DNA from: Polyangium jinanense
GTDB lineage: Bacteria; Myxococcota; Polyangia; Polyangiales; Polyangiaceae
Direction: 5' to 3'
Length of the DNA: 64,000 nt
Assembly (NCBI RefSeq): GCF_028435365.1
Contig: NZ_JAGTJJ010000044.1
Location: 31,029 to 95,028, forward strand
Shown here: piece by piece, positions 54,115 to 63,723 of the stretch
How positions within the stretch are numbered: position 1 is the stretch's first letter
Layout of the letters: every line of letters begins with the position of its first letter
The notes under the pieces: generated by a model
Told to the model about the DNA's origin: nothing
What the model saw: only the letters and a program-made list of their open reading frames with translations
Databases searched by the model: none
Translations under genes and position numbers: made by a program

Positions 54115-56931
54115 TCAAGGCGTGCTCGTCGGGTCGGCCGGATCGCTGCCTGCGACTTGCTCGTCGCCGTCGAGGAAGCCGTCGAGATCGCGGTCGACGC
54201 CCATGCGAACGCCCGAGCCCGGAGGCGCGCAGGTATACGTGACCGCCTTGCCATTCGCCGTCAGGACCGATTCCAGCTGGGCCCTCGTGACGGCCGCGAC
54301 GGAGGCGCGATCGACCAGGAATTGCCCGCTGCCGACGTAAACCAAGCCGATCTCGTTGACGAGCCGACCCTTGACGACGAGATCACACTCGCCGGCGTCG
54401 GCGCGCGCGACGAGCAGGTCGATGCGAGCCGATGTGACGGTCTGGTTGCTCTGGGTGAGCGTCACCTGTTGCCCCACGATCGGCGCCAGGTTCGATTCGA
54501 AGGCGAGCTGGTATTGCACCATGTCGAGCTTCGCCTGGTTGCCCGCCGGCGTATTCGGGATGCCGGCCGGGTTTGCCGCGACCAGATCGAAGCCGCTGAC
54601 GAACGTGAAGAGCTCGGGCACGGTCCCGTCGTGATTGAGGCCGAAGCCGCGGACCTGGTCGCCGAGGAACGGATCCGGCGGCCGATTGCCGCTCGTGAAC
54701 CCGGCGCCGAACATGCCAACCTTCGAATACGCGTTGCGCAGGTGCGGGACCTTGAGGATCTGGGTCGTCGCGTCGAACGAGCCGAAGCCGGCGGTCCCGA
54801 AGAACCCGGGGAAAGCGTCGCTCGGATTCGCCTCGGGATCGACGCGGTGACACGCCTCGCAGGAGCCCTGGGACGCGACGTTCTGGGTGAAGAAGAAATC
54901 GCGGCCGGCTTGTTGCGTGGGCGTGAGCGAGTTGTCGAGGTTGCGGACCGGGTTCGGCGGATACATGACCTGCAGGACGAAGTCCGTGAACTTCTGCATC
55001 TGCTCGGCGGAGAGCGTCGCATCGCGGCCGAGCAGGTCCACGAAGGCCCCGTTGAACTTCTTGAAGGCCGCCTCTTCGTCGAAGCTCCCGTCGTCCGGCT
55101 GCGACGAGGCCTCGTCGTTGCCTCCCGTCCGGTCGCCGCGCCAGTGCATCGGCCCGTGGTTTGCCATGCCGCGCAGGCTCTGCGTCGTCATCGGCCCCTT
55201 CATCGGATGGAAGTCGGGATTCTGGCCGAAGGTCGGATCATCGGTGCCGAAGACGGGGACGAGTTCGGGCTTGATCGGTACGAACGGGCCCGGGTTGTTC
55301 AGGACAACCCCGTCTGGATTGCCGAGATCCCAGGCGAGGCTGTCGAGATCGCCGAACACGTGGCAGCTCCCACACGCCGACTCGCCGTTGCTCGACGACA
55401 GGCGCGCGTCGTAGAGGAAGGCACGCCCCTCGATCACGCTCTCGGGCTCCGGGTTGTGCATCGAGACGTGCCCGATCTCCGTCTTCGTCGTGGTGTCCAC
55501 GATCGCGATCGAATTGTCGAAGCGGGTGAGCACGTACATGCGCCCGCAGCTGTCGTCGAGCACCATGCCCGTGGGCCCGCCGCCGGAGAGCTCAATCTGG
55601 TTCGCGGCGTTCGGCACGAACGTGTCGTTCTCAAGCGCGGCTGTGTCGTAGACGCCGATCTTCGAGGAGGCGAACGCCGCCACGTAGAGCTTCGTGCCGT
55701 CGCTCGACACGACCATCCCGAGCGGCTGCGAGAGGGTCTTCTCGTTCACCGTGGCGGGGGCCGGGTACGCGTCGTAATCGATGTGCTTGTTGAGGTGCCG
55801 GGGCGCCGGGGCGCCCGTCCCGAGCACCGTGATCCGGCTCTCGTGCAGGTGGCCGCGGAGCGTCTCGCCTGCGTAAATGCCCGGGCCCTCGAAGCGCAGA
55901 TCGTTCCGAGCCTCGGTGTTGCTGACGTAGACCTTCCCGTTCACCGGGTTCACGGCCATGTTGTAGAGGATCGTGCCGACGCCAGTGTAATAGCCGGACG
56001 AACCGGAGAGCTGCGCCGGGGGATTTGCGTTCGCGTCGATCACGAACACGTCCTTGTCCGGCAGGGAGAAGCGCACCGCGCTGTCCCAGGAGCGGCCGAC
56101 GACGTCCTTCCAGTGCTCGCCGTCGTGCTTGACGATGATCCCGACCTCGGGCGCGGGCACGCCGTCGGCATTCGTGTTCGGCCCCGGAACGCCGCCGGCC
56201 GCCTCGCCGCCGTCGGGGACTTGCAGCTCACTCAGGGCCGTCGTGCGGTTGCCGGAGTGGAAGGCCGCCGCATAAACGCGCGAGCCGTCGGGCGTCACCG
56301 CGAGCGCGCGGGGCGTATCGCTGAAGAGCGTGAGGATGTTGAGGGGCGTGCCGCCGAGCGTCGTGCCGAGGTTTGCGGCGTCGAACACCCACACGTCGGC
56401 GCGTCCGACGCCGGGCGTCGTGAGCTGCGGATCGTACGGCACGTTCTGGCCGCGATGGGCCGTCGTGATGAACGCGCGGGTCTTGCCGGGCCCGCCGAAC
56501 ACGATGTCGCGCGGCTCATCGCCGACGAGCAGCGTGCGCACCACGTTTCCCTGGTGACCGAGCGGGCCGATCTTCACGACGCTGACGCTGTCGGAAAGAT
56601 GATTGACCACCCAGATCTCGTCGTTCGAGCGCGCGGCGACGGAGACCGGCTCGAGCCCCACCGGCACCGAGCCGCGGTGCGAGAGGCTGCCGTTCGACTC
56701 TACGTGGAAAATTTCGAGCCGATTGTCGGGCGTATTGACGGCGAACAGGAATTGCTTGTTCGGCGAGAGCGCGACGGGCCGGACCTGGCCGCTTTCGAAA
56801 AGGGTGTAGGAGCTATCGGCGGACGCCTCCGCGCTCACCGAGAGACCTGCGAGGAGCGGCGCCACGGCGAGAATGGAGAGGAGCGGACGGCGAAATAGGC
56901 GCTTCGCCGCCTGTGGACGCGTGAACGTCAT
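54115..56931 (-). CDS. Exported beta-propeller/cytochrome c protein with C-terminal Asp-loop
   Basis: 938 residues. Signal peptide near residues 15-40 (ILAVAPLLAGLSVSAEA). YVTN/NHL-like propeller repeats run to about 480 (VAVTPDGSRVYAAAF-type, LGMVVSSDGTKLYVAAF, DNSIAIVDTTTK). Two CXXCH haem sites follow, ACGSCH near 520 and SCEACH near 691, the second in a cytochrome c domain related to MauG/di-haem peroxidases (LKVPHLRNAY). The last 40 residues carry DRDLDGFLDGDE. The first ATG has GGAGG just upstream; a GTG five codons earlier is weaker. It may oxidise or bind substrates in the periplasm, but the substrate is not evident. Confidence 0.85.
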   Translation of the reverse strand: MTFTRPQAAKRLFRRPLLSILAVAPLLAGLSVSAEASADSSYTLFESGQVRPVALSPNKQFLFAVNTPDNRLEIFHVESNGSLSHRGSVPVGLEPVSVAARSNDEIWVVNHLSDSVSVVKIGPLGHQGNVVRTLLVGDEPRDIVFGGPGKTRAFITTAHRGQNVPYDPQLTTPGVGRADVWVFDAANLGTTLGGTPLNILTLFSDTPRALAVTPDGSRVYAAAFHSGNRTTALSELQVPDGGEAAGGVPGPNTNADGVPAPEVGIIVKHDGEHWKDVVGRSWDSAVRFSLPDKDVFVIDANANPPAQLSGSSGYYTGVGTILYNMAVNPVNGKVYVSNTEARNDLRFEGPGIYAGETLRGHLHESRITVLGTGAPAPRHLNKHIDYDAYPAPATVNEKTLSQPLGMVVSSDGTKLYVAAFASSKIGVYDTAALENDTFVPNAANQIELSGGGPTGMVLDDSCGRMYVLTRFDNSIAIVDTTTKTEIGHVSMHNPEPESVIEGRAFLYDARLSSSNGESACGSCHVFGDLDSLAWDLGNPDGVVLNNPGPFVPIKPELVPVFGTDDPTFGQNPDFHPMKGPMTTQSLRGMANHGPMHWRGDRTGGNDEASSQPDDGSFDEEAAFKKFNGAFVDLLGRDATLSAEQMQKFTDFVLQVMYPPNPVRNLDNSLTPTQQAGRDFFFTQNVASQGSCEACHRVDPEANPSDAFPGFFGTAGFGSFDATTQILKVPHLRNAYSKVGMFGAGFTSGNRPPDPFLGDQVRGFGLNHDGTVPELFTFVSGFDLVAANPAGIPNTPAGNQAKLDMVQYQLAFESNLAPIVGQQVTLTQSNQTVTSARIDLLVARADAGECDLVVKGRLVNEIGLVYVGSGQFLVDRASVAAVTRAQLESVLTANGKAVTYTCAPPGSGVRMGVDRDLDGFLDGDEQVAGSDPADPTSTP

Positions 56932-57147
56932 GGGACCTCCGTGCACGAAAAGGAGCTGCTCATCGCCAGGGGGCGAGGAGCGCCAAAAAGGAAACTTTGC
57001 GAAGCTTATCCGGGCTTTCCAGATTTGTAAAGCTCCAGATGTGCCGGAACTCCGTTGTCATGCTTGCAGGCAAAATTCTGACGCGGGCACGGGACGCAAC
57101 CTACCCCGAGTCAGGAGATTCCTGATGGTAACGCGATTGCGCAGCCT

Positions 57148-57816
57148 TCAGCGTGCCAACGAAGCGCGGACGCGTTCGAGGTACGCGACCAGCGGGTCGC
57201 CCTCCACGAGCAGCGGCACCGTGCCGATTGCCTCGATCCACAAGAAGACGCCGGCGAGGATGCAATCGGCGTAACCCAGGGTTTGCCCCGAGAGGAAGGG
57301 CTGCCCCTGGTGGGTGAGCGTGATCCGCGCCGGATCGAAGCCCGCGCGCATCGCGTCGAGCCGCGCCTCGCGGCCGGCCGCTGCCTCTTCCAGCGTACAC
57401 CGGAACCTCGCTTCGCGGCTCTGGCGGAAATAGGCGCGGTCCTTTTCGAGGAGGAGGTCGTGAATGTCCTTCAAGTAGAATCGCAGGACCTGCTGGAGCA
57501 CGCCGGAGAACAACCAGGCCTCGAGGAAACGGCAGAGGCCACGCTCCTCCGGCGAATGGAAGAGCGGCGGGTGATCGGGATACGCCTCGTCGAGATAATC
57601 GGCGATGGCCCAGGAATCCCCCACGACGCGCTCTCCGTCCTTCAGGATCGGCACGGTCTTGAAGGCGCCGCCTTCGAGGGCCTTGATGTCGGTCATCGCC
57701 ACGGGCGCGGTTTCGAATGCGAGGCGCTTGTGCGCGAGGGCGAGCTTGATCCGGAAGCAGAAGGGGCTCGGGCGTCGATCTGCCTCGGCGACGAGGTCGT
57801 ACAGGAAAATGGTCAT
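57148..57816 (-). CDS. Glutathione S-transferase family protein
   Basis: 222 residues. The N-terminal thioredoxin-like domain starts MTIFLYDL and has RPSPFCFRIKLALAHKRL, FKTVPILKDGERVVGDSWAI; the cis-Pro (VPIL) and GDSWAIADYLDEAYP are the glutathione-binding part. A helical C-terminal domain follows (FSGVLQQVLRFYLKDIHDLL). It likely conjugates or reduces electrophiles; the subclass is not decided. It lies 12 bases after the upstream small membrane-protein gene, so they may be co-transcribed. Confidence 0.88.
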   Translation of the reverse strand: MTIFLYDLVAEADRRPSPFCFRIKLALAHKRLAFETAPVAMTDIKALEGGAFKTVPILKDGERVVGDSWAIADYLDEAYPDHPPLFHSPEERGLCRFLEAWLFSGVLQQVLRFYLKDIHDLLLEKDRAYFRQSREARFRCTLEEAAAGREARLDAMRAGFDPARITLTHQGQPFLSGQTLGYADCILAGVFLWIEAIGTVPLLVEGDPLVAYLERVRASLAR

Positions 57817-57828
57817 GGCCTCTCCGTA

Positions 57829-58212
57829 TCACGCCTCCGTCGTGGGGCGCTTTTGCTTTTTCTTGCGGCGCTTGGGCCTGTGTTCGGAGGCCAGAGCCAT
57901 CGCCATCGCTGGATCCCGGTACGGGCCGAGATCACCGGGGTCGGGCAGGGGCTCGTTCGTCACGGGTCGCCCCGCGGCGTCGAGCACGAGCGTGTGGTCG
58001 TCGGGCGGCCCGATCGTCTCGCGCCAGGGCTCGGCGGGCATGTAATCGGCGGGCGCCTGGCCCATGAATCCCGGCAGCGGAATCGCCCCGTGCGCCGTGC
58101 GCCCGAGCTTCGCCCCGAGCTGCCGCGTCTCCTCGGGGATCTCCTTGCGGCGCAGGCGCGCGATGAACGTGTACACGCCAAACACGAAAACCAGAAAGAC
58201 GAGAATGCCCAT
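57829..58212 (-). CDS. Small single-pass membrane protein
   Basis: 127 residues. An N-terminal transmembrane segment (ILVFLVFVFGVYTFIA) is followed by a charged, Pro-rich cytosolic part ending in a basic run (RPKRRKKKQKRPT). No recognisable domain. It precedes the GST gene by 12 bases. Confidence 0.65.
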   Translation of the reverse strand: MGILVFLVFVFGVYTFIARLRRKEIPEETRQLGAKLGRTAHGAIPLPGFMGQAPADYMPAEPWRETIGPPDDHTLVLDAAGRPVTNEPLPDPGDLGPYRDPAMAMALASEHRPKRRKKKQKRPTTEA

Positions 58213-58310
58213 GTGTTCCCCCCAGGCCGGTCAGCTCACTCCCGTGGGGAGACTCTACACGGATCTTTCCGCTTTGGATAGAGTGATGAGGGGGCAGGTC
58301 GACGCTCGGC

Positions 58311-58841
58311 TCAAGGGCTTTTCGTCGACGCGTCGGCGAGGGCGCGATCGAGGGCCACGGCGAGGGCACGTCGGCGCGCGGGGGCATACATGCTGCCGAG
58401 CTTCTCCGCCGAGCCGTGGCCCTTGAACGTGCGCCCGTCGCGCTCGACCGTCACGTCGACGGAGAGTTTTTCGTTGTCGATGACCAGGCCGAAAAGCGCG
58501 CCGAACATCCCCATGAACGCGATGCCATCCTTTCGCATGGCGTCGTAAATGGAGGACCTGCGCTCGAGATCGATACGCACGCGTACGCGCGTAGGGCCCG
58601 AAGCCGCGGGCCGCGATCGCGCCGCCTTGCCCAGGATTTGCACCGTGTCTTGCCAGGTGTCGGCTGGCGATTGGGTCTCGCGCGTCGGGTCGTGGTCCAC
58701 GATCACGATTTCGTCGATGTCGAGATCGGCTGCCGAAAACGCGAGGGAAGGGGGGACGTGCGTGGGAGGGACACGATAAGCGCAGCCGACGGCGCCCAGC
58801 GCGAGGGCGAGCAGGAGGGCGGCAGGGGCTTTGCGGATCAT
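58311..58841 (-). CDS. Putative lipoprotein
   Basis: 176 residues. The signal peptide MIRKAPAALLLALALGAVGC has a clear lipobox. The mature domain has DLDIDEIVIVDHD, TRVRVRIDLERRSSIYDAM and a hydrophobic middle stretch (GIAFMGMFGALFGLVIDN). A conserved-looking pattern, but no family I can name. The start is the lipobox ATG; the longer frame upstream overlaps the reductase gene. The next gene upstream on the same strand ends 47 bases away. Confidence 0.65.
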   Translation of the reverse strand: MIRKAPAALLLALALGAVGCAYRVPPTHVPPSLAFSAADLDIDEIVIVDHDPTRETQSPADTWQDTVQILGKAARSRPAASGPTRVRVRIDLERRSSIYDAMRKDGIAFMGMFGALFGLVIDNEKLSVDVTVERDGRTFKGHGSAEKLGSMYAPARRRALAVALDRALADASTKSP

Positions 58842-58887
58842 GCGTACATCATGACGCCGCGGGACAGAGAGGGGAAGGGGCTTTTCG

Positions 58888-59487
58888 TCAATCGAACTTG
58901 ACGAGGTTCTGGGCCGGGAGCGGCCCGCCGGGGAACTGGACGAGCCGGCCGCCGACGGCGAGCGTGCCGAGGTCGAGGCCAAAGAAGCCGAGCCGATCGA
59001 TCAGGGCGGCGACCTCCGCTTTCGCGCGGGCCTCGTCGCCCGAATAAAACAGCACCCGCCGGCCCCCCTCGGCCCTCGGATCCCCCGCGACGAGGTGCGC
59101 CTTCAGGTGATTGAACGCTTTCACCACGCGCGCCCCCGGGACGAGGTCGGCGAACACCTCGCTCGAAGCGCGACCCTTCAGATCGACCGGCTCGAAGCGC
59201 GGCGCCTCGATCGGATTGTTCGCGTCGATCACGATGCGCCCGTTCCAGGAGGGCAAGCCCGCGAGCGCCCTCGGCAATTTCGACCAGTTGACCGCGACGA
59301 ACACGATGTCCTGCGCCGCCGCCTCTTCCCGCGTGCCGGCTTTGATCGACGGGCCGAGCTCGCGGACGAGGCCCGTGAGCGAGGCGGGGCCGCGGCTGTT
59401 GCTGAGGATCGCGGGGATGTTCGCGCGGGCGAGCGCGCGCGCGAAGGCCGAACCGATGGCGCCCGAACCGATGATTCCGATGGTCAT
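58888..59487 (-). CDS. NADP-dependent F420-type oxidoreductase (Rossmann reductase)
   Basis: 199 residues. Starts MTIGIIGSGAIGSAFARALA, a dinucleotide loop, with SNSRGPASL at the NADP phosphate position and VFVAVNWSKLP, IDANNP and VKAFNHL. This is the family of coenzyme F420:NADP oxidoreductases, but many members reduce other substrates. GAGGAG lies seven bases before this ATG, which favours it over the ATG at 59508. The upstream SDR gene ends 42 bases before, and the two are probably an operon under the divergent LysR gene. Confidence 0.87.
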   Translation of the reverse strand: MTIGIIGSGAIGSAFARALARANIPAILSNSRGPASLTGLVRELGPSIKAGTREEAAAQDIVFVAVNWSKLPRALAGLPSWNGRIVIDANNPIEAPRFEPVDLKGRASSEVFADLVPGARVVKAFNHLKAHLVAGDPRAEGGRRVLFYSGDEARAKAEVAALIDRLGFFGLDLGTLAVGGRLVQFPGGPLPAQNLVKFD

Positions 59488-59529
59488 GACGTTGCTCCTC
59501 TTCTGCATTTGCCGTGGGTGTCCAATGAA

Positions 59530-60282
59530 TCAGGCGGTGAAACCGCCGTCGGCCATGAGCTCGGCGCCCGTGATGAAGGCCGCTTCGGGGCTCGCGAGAT
59601 ACGCGACGGCGCTGGCGATCTCCTCGGGGCGACCATAACGACCGACGGCGAGGCCCGGGCCGACAATCTTGGAGACGGGGCCCGTGGCCGGGTTCATGTC
59701 GGTATCGGTCGGACCGGGGTGAACCGTGTTCACCGTGATGCCCCGGGGCCCGAGATCCCGCACGAGGCTGCGATTGAAACCGGCCACCGCGCCCTTCGTG
59801 AGCGTGTAGACCGAGGCGGTCGGGAACGCGGCATAACGCGCCATCGAGCTGCCGATGTGGATGATCCGTCCGCCGGCCTTCATGTGCCGCACGGCTTCTT
59901 GCGTCGCGACGAACACGCCGGTGACGTTGACCGCGATCATTCGCTGGTAATCCTCGAAGGCGATCTCGTCGACGGCGCCGAGAATGCTGATGCCGGCGTT
60001 GTTGACGAGGATGTCGATCCCGCCGAACACCTCGACCGTCCTTCGCACGGCCGCGCGCACCGCGTCCGGATCGCCCGCGTCGGCGTGGATCGCGACAGCC
60101 CTCCCGCCTTCGGCCTCGATCGAATGCACGACCTCTCTGGCCTTTTCGGGCGAAGCGCTGTAGGTGATTGCAACGGCCGCGCCTTCTTTGGCGAGGCGCT
60201 TGGCCACGGCCGCGCCGATGGAGCGCGAACCGCCGGTGACGAGGCCAACTTTGTGGGACAGGGAGAAGGTCGTGGTCGTCAT
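59530..60282 (-). CDS. Short-chain dehydrogenase/reductase
   Basis: 250 residues of the classical type. The cofactor loop is TGGSRSIGAAVA; NNAG is in LVNNAGISILG. The catalytic Ser is in IGSSMARYAA and YxxxK is YTLTKGA. FabG-like in length and ending (MADGGFTA), but here it forms a small operon with an F420-type reductase rather than fatty-acid genes. The divergent LysR gene probably controls it. The substrate is unknown. Confidence 0.93.
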   Translation of the reverse strand: MTTTTFSLSHKVGLVTGGSRSIGAAVAKRLAKEGAAVAITYSASPEKAREVVHSIEAEGGRAVAIHADAGDPDAVRAAVRRTVEVFGGIDILVNNAGISILGAVDEIAFEDYQRMIAVNVTGVFVATQEAVRHMKAGGRIIHIGSSMARYAAFPTASVYTLTKGAVAGFNRSLVRDLGPRGITVNTVHPGPTDTDMNPATGPVSKIVGPGLAVGRYGRPEEIASAVAYLASPEAAFITGAELMADGGFTA

Positions 60283-60391
60283 GTCGAATCACTCCGTGAA
60301 GCGTTGATGGGGTAGATATCGCACGCGGATTGATTCATGATTAGGCGGAAGTCGCTGGTTTCAGTTTCAAGCGTTCGTTGAAGGTCAGGAC

Positions 60392-61324
60392 ATGGAGACG
60401 CTCGCCAACCTCGAATCGTTCGTTCGCAGCGCGGAGGCCGGGAGCTTTTCGGCGGCGGCGCGCCGGCTCTCGCTGACGCCGGCGGCGGTCAGCCGAAACG
60501 TGGCCATGCTGGAGGGCCACCTCGGCGTGCGGCTGTTTCAGCGGAGCACACGAAAGCTGACGTTGACCGAGGCTGGCGAGCGGTTCCTGCATGCGATCAA
60601 GGGCAACCTGGAGGAGCTCCAGGCCGCGATCGCCGACATCGCCGCGGACGACGGCGAGCCCGCGGGCGTCCTCAAGGTCAGCATGAGCCCGACGTTCGGG
60701 ATCCAGTACATCGTGCCGCTGCTCCCGGCCTTCCTCGAACGATATCCGCGTATTCGCGTCGATTGGCATTTCGAGAACCGGCAGGTCGATCTGATCGCGG
60801 AAGGGTACGACGCGGCGATCGGGGGCGGGATCGAGCTCTCGCCGGGCGTCGTCTCGCGCGTGCTCGCCCCCGCGCATATCATCGCGGTCGCGTCGCCCGC
60901 GTACATGAAAGGCCGCACGCGGCCCGCGGATCCGGAGGGGCTCGCGGATTTCGACGGCATCGTGATGCGGTCGGCGCGGACGGGTCGGGTGCGGCAATGG
61001 GTGATGCGGAACGTCGCCGGGGAGGAAATGCCGGCGCGACCCGCGGAGACGATCGTGCTGAACGACCCCGCGGCGATGTGTCGCGCGGCGGTGCTGGGGC
61101 TTGGCGTCACGCTGATTGCGGTCCCCGATGCGCTATCCTACCTGGAGAGCGGCGCGCTCGTGCGGCTCGTGCCGCGATGGTATGCCGACGCGGGGCCGAT
61201 CTCGCTTTATTGCGCGAATCGGACGCTCATGCCTTCGAAAACGCGCGTGTTCATCGACTACGTCGTCGACGCGTTCCGCCGGGAGCATCTCGCGGAGCGG
61301 TTCGCGGGGAGCCTGGGCACCTGA
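60392..61324 (+). CDS. LysR-family transcriptional regulator
   Basis: 310 residues. The N-terminal winged HTH is standard (LESFVRSAEAGSFSAAARR, LSLTPAAVSRNVAMLEGHLG, FQRSTRKLTLTEAG), followed by a LysR substrate-binding domain (LKVSMSPTFGIQYIVPLLPA). It is divergent from the SDR/reductase pair across a 109-bp gap, the classic LysR arrangement. It likely senses a substrate or product of those enzymes. The inducer is unknown. Confidence 0.95.
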   Translation: METLANLESFVRSAEAGSFSAAARRLSLTPAAVSRNVAMLEGHLGVRLFQRSTRKLTLTEAGERFLHAIKGNLEELQAAIADIAADDGEPAGVLKVSMSPTFGIQYIVPLLPAFLERYPRIRVDWHFENRQVDLIAEGYDAAIGGGIELSPGVVSRVLAPAHIIAVASPAYMKGRTRPADPEGLADFDGIVMRSARTGRVRQWVMRNVAGEEMPARPAETIVLNDPAAMCRAAVLGLGVTLIAVPDALSYLESGALVRLVPRWYADAGPISLYCANRTLMPSKTRVFIDYVVDAFRREHLAERFAGSLGT

Positions 61325-61343
61325 GTTCCTTCGCGCACCCACA

Positions 61344-62039
61344 TCAGAGCCCCGACGGTGTGTACTCGCAGACGTAATGGTATTCGTACGTGCAGTTGTC
61401 GTCGTTCCACTCGCCGGTCACGTGGTACATTTCGACGCAATCCTCGGAGGCGTTGTAGTCGTCCGGCTGATCTTGCCCCCAATGGGTGTACGCGAGCGGT
61501 TCGCCGCTCTCCCACACGAACGTGCCCTCCGTGGCGATGTCGGTCAGCCCGAGCCAGCGGGGCAGGAGGATGGTCTTGTCGATGACCGTGTCGAACAGAA
61601 AATCTTGCTCGGCCTGGCTGGTCACCGTGACCATGTAGCCTCCGGTCGCGGCGCAGGCCCCGTGCGCGTTCGCGAAATTCGTCTTCTGCGCGGTGAATTC
61701 GACGTAACAATGGTTGTTTCCGGGCCATTTCTTCTCGCCCTCGGGGCATTTCACCACGCAACCGTCGCAGCGGTCGGCCGGATCGTCATTCGCGTCGTCG
61801 CACTCCTCACTGCCGGCCAGGATGCCGTCGCCACACACGGCGCCGCCCCCTGCGCCCCCCGCGCCGCCTGTACCGCCCCCGGCGCCTCCGCTCCCTCCTT
61901 CGCCGCCCGTTGCGGAGCTCGATGGCTCCTGCCCGCCTCCGTCGCCGCCACTGCCGCCGGCCCCGGCTGCGCAGCCCCAGGCCGCCAGCGACATCCCAAG
62001 AAGAAAGTTTCCGAGAACGAATGCCCGAACGTTGTTCAT
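61344..62039 (-). CDS. C-type-lectin-domain lipoprotein
   Basis: 231 residues. Signal peptide with lipobox AAWGC, then a Gly-rich spacer. A Cys-rich CGDG.....EECDDANDD motif (about 68-90) is typical of myxobacterial surface proteins. The C-terminal domain is CTLD-like: NHCYVEFTAQKTNFANAHGA, RWLGLTD, GEPLAYTHWGQDQPDDY and WNDDNCTYEYHYVCE. The last carries the WND and Cys pair of true C-type lectin folds, so binding of a sugar or protein ligand is possible. It converges on the LysR gene. Confidence 0.85.
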   Translation of the reverse strand: MNNVRAFVLGNFLLGMSLAAWGCAAGAGGSGGDGGGQEPSSSATGGEGGSGGAGGGTGGAGGAGGGAVCGDGILAGSEECDDANDDPADRCDGCVVKCPEGEKKWPGNNHCYVEFTAQKTNFANAHGACAATGGYMVTVTSQAEQDFLFDTVIDKTILLPRWLGLTDIATEGTFVWESGEPLAYTHWGQDQPDDYNASEDCVEMYHVTGEWNDDNCTYEYHYVCEYTPSGL

Positions 62040-62209
62040 GCCCCACGGGACGAAAAAGAAGATCGTTTTTTGCGGGTTTTTTTTTCGTCCACTGGCTCAC
62101 GGCCGACGGGACGCGCCCTCGCCGGCGATGTGCCCTACGGAGACGGAGCGGGAGTCGTCCCCGAAGACCAAAAAGTCCTTGATCTTCCAGACGGTCGGGT
62201 TATGTTGCG

Positions 62210-63520
62210 GTGCAACAAATCGTGCGCCCTCCGTTCCTCTCCTCCGCCGCTCAGTACCTCAGGCCGCCGAAGATGTACCACCTCTACGAGCTGCAGCGGG
62301 CGCTGCTCGAGCCGCTCGCGCACATCGCCGGCGCCTCGGCCGAGGCGCTTCGGCACCCGAGGAATCCGCTGTCGAAGCTGCCCCACGTACGCACGCTCGG
62401 CGCGAGCCAGGCCCTCTTCCACCGCCTCGGCAAGCGTTACCCCAAGCAGCCCTGGGGGATCGACGAGGTCGAGAACCAAGGCGTCAAGGTCTCCGTCGCC
62501 GAGGAGGTCGTCGTCGCCGAGCCCTTCTGCAGGCTCCTTCATTTCGTGCGCCGCTCCGAGGATCCCGAGGTCGCGCGCCGCCTCGCGGCCGAGCCGAAGG
62601 TCTTCGTCTGCGCGCCGCTCTCCGGCCACCATTCGACGCTGCTCCGCGAGACGATCCGCGCGCTGCTCAAGGACCACGACGTGTACGTCACCGATTGGCT
62701 CGATGCGCGCGACGTGCCCCTCTCCGAGGGCATTTTCCATCTCGACGATTACGTGCACACCGTCATGCGCTTCTTGCGTTTGCTCGGGGCCGGCTCGTTG
62801 CACGTCGTGTCCGTTTGTCAGCCGACGGTTCCCGTCCTCGGCGCAGTATCGCTCCTCGCGCAGGCTGGTGAGGCGACGCCGCGCTCGCTCACGCTCATGG
62901 GCGGCCCCATCGACGCGCGCAAGAGCCCGACCGAGGTGAACCTGCTCGCGACGCAGCACCCGTACGCGTGGTTCGAGAAAAATATGATCCACAAGGTCCC
63001 CGGCCCCTACGCGGGCCAGGGACGGCGGGTTTATCCCGGGTTCCTCCAGCTCACGGCCTTCGTGATGATGAACCCGAAAAACCACTGGAAGGCGAGCTTC
63101 CGCTACTGGATCGACTCGCACAAGGGCGAGTCCGGCGCCGCCGCGCGCGAGATGCACGAGAAGTTTTACGACGAGTACAACGCGGTCCTCGACATGGACG
63201 CCGCGTATTACCTCGAGACCGTGCGGACCGTGTTCCAGGAGTTCGCCCTCGCCCGGGGGACCTGGGACGTGCGCGGCGTGCGCGTGAAGCCGGCGGCAAT
63301 CGAGAAGACGGCGCTCTTCACGATCGAAGGCGAAAAGGACGACATCTCCGGCCTCGGACAGACAGAGGCGGCGCACACGCTCTGCACGGGCGTCCCGGCC
63401 GAGAAGCACAAGCACTACGTAGCCGCCGGCGCCGGTCATTACGGCATTTTCTCCGGTCGGAAATGGCGTGACGACATTTACCCGAAGGTGCGCGATTTCA
63501 TCCGCGCCCACGGCGGTTGA
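62210..63520 (+). CDS. phaZ: Intracellular polyhydroxyalkanoate depolymerase
   Basis: 436 residues from a GTG; ATG at 62273 (MYHLYELQRALLEPL) is an alternative. The PHB depolymerase fold is clear: VFVCAPLSGHHSTLLRETIR, DWLDARDVP, the Cys nucleophile in VVSVCQPTVPVLGA near 205, and HYVAAGAGHYGIFSGRKW with the His near 415. It breaks down stored PHA inside the cell. No PHA synthase is in the window. It is followed by a truncated gene and an IS. Confidence 0.9.
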   Translation: MQQIVRPPFLSSAAQYLRPPKMYHLYELQRALLEPLAHIAGASAEALRHPRNPLSKLPHVRTLGASQALFHRLGKRYPKQPWGIDEVENQGVKVSVAEEVVVAEPFCRLLHFVRRSEDPEVARRLAAEPKVFVCAPLSGHHSTLLRETIRALLKDHDVYVTDWLDARDVPLSEGIFHLDDYVHTVMRFLRLLGAGSLHVVSVCQPTVPVLGAVSLLAQAGEATPRSLTLMGGPIDARKSPTEVNLLATQHPYAWFEKNMIHKVPGPYAGQGRRVYPGFLQLTAFVMMNPKNHWKASFRYWIDSHKGESGAAAREMHEKFYDEYNAVLDMDAAYYLETVRTVFQEFALARGTWDVRGVRVKPAAIEKTALFTIEGEKDDISGLGQTEAAHTLCTGVPAEKHKHYVAAGAGHYGIFSGRKWRDDIYPKVRDFIRAHGG

Positions 63521-63529
63521 GCAAGCAGA

Positions 63530-63723
63530 CTACGTCCACACGCGGGAAATCGCCACGCCGTTCACCATGCCGGTGCGCGCGTCGACGCCTGCCTGGATGA
63601 ACAGGCCGTCAATGCTGTCGATCCGGGGATACTCGTGGAAGTACATCCCCGTGCTTTGCGTCCAGAGCAAGGGCTCGACACGCAGGAGCTGGCTGCCCTT
63701 GATGTCGAGCGGGTAATCGCCCT
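63530..63723 (-). pseudogene. C-terminal remnant of an unknown gene
   Basis: The last 63 or so codons (GDYPLDIKGSQLLRVEPLLW, TQSTGMYFHEYPRIDSIDGL, TGMVNGVAISRVWT) read like a real protein end. The frame is cut upstream exactly where copy E of the palindromic element begins. The family is not recognised. Confidence 0.5.

Noticed and set aside
53935..56898. Very long open frame (987 codons) opposite the propeller/cytochrome gene, and similar long antisense frames at 514-2850 and elsewhere
   Set aside because: These are the usual by-product of third-position GC in very high-GC genes; they show Arg/Ala/Val-rich composition, no domain and no ribosome site.
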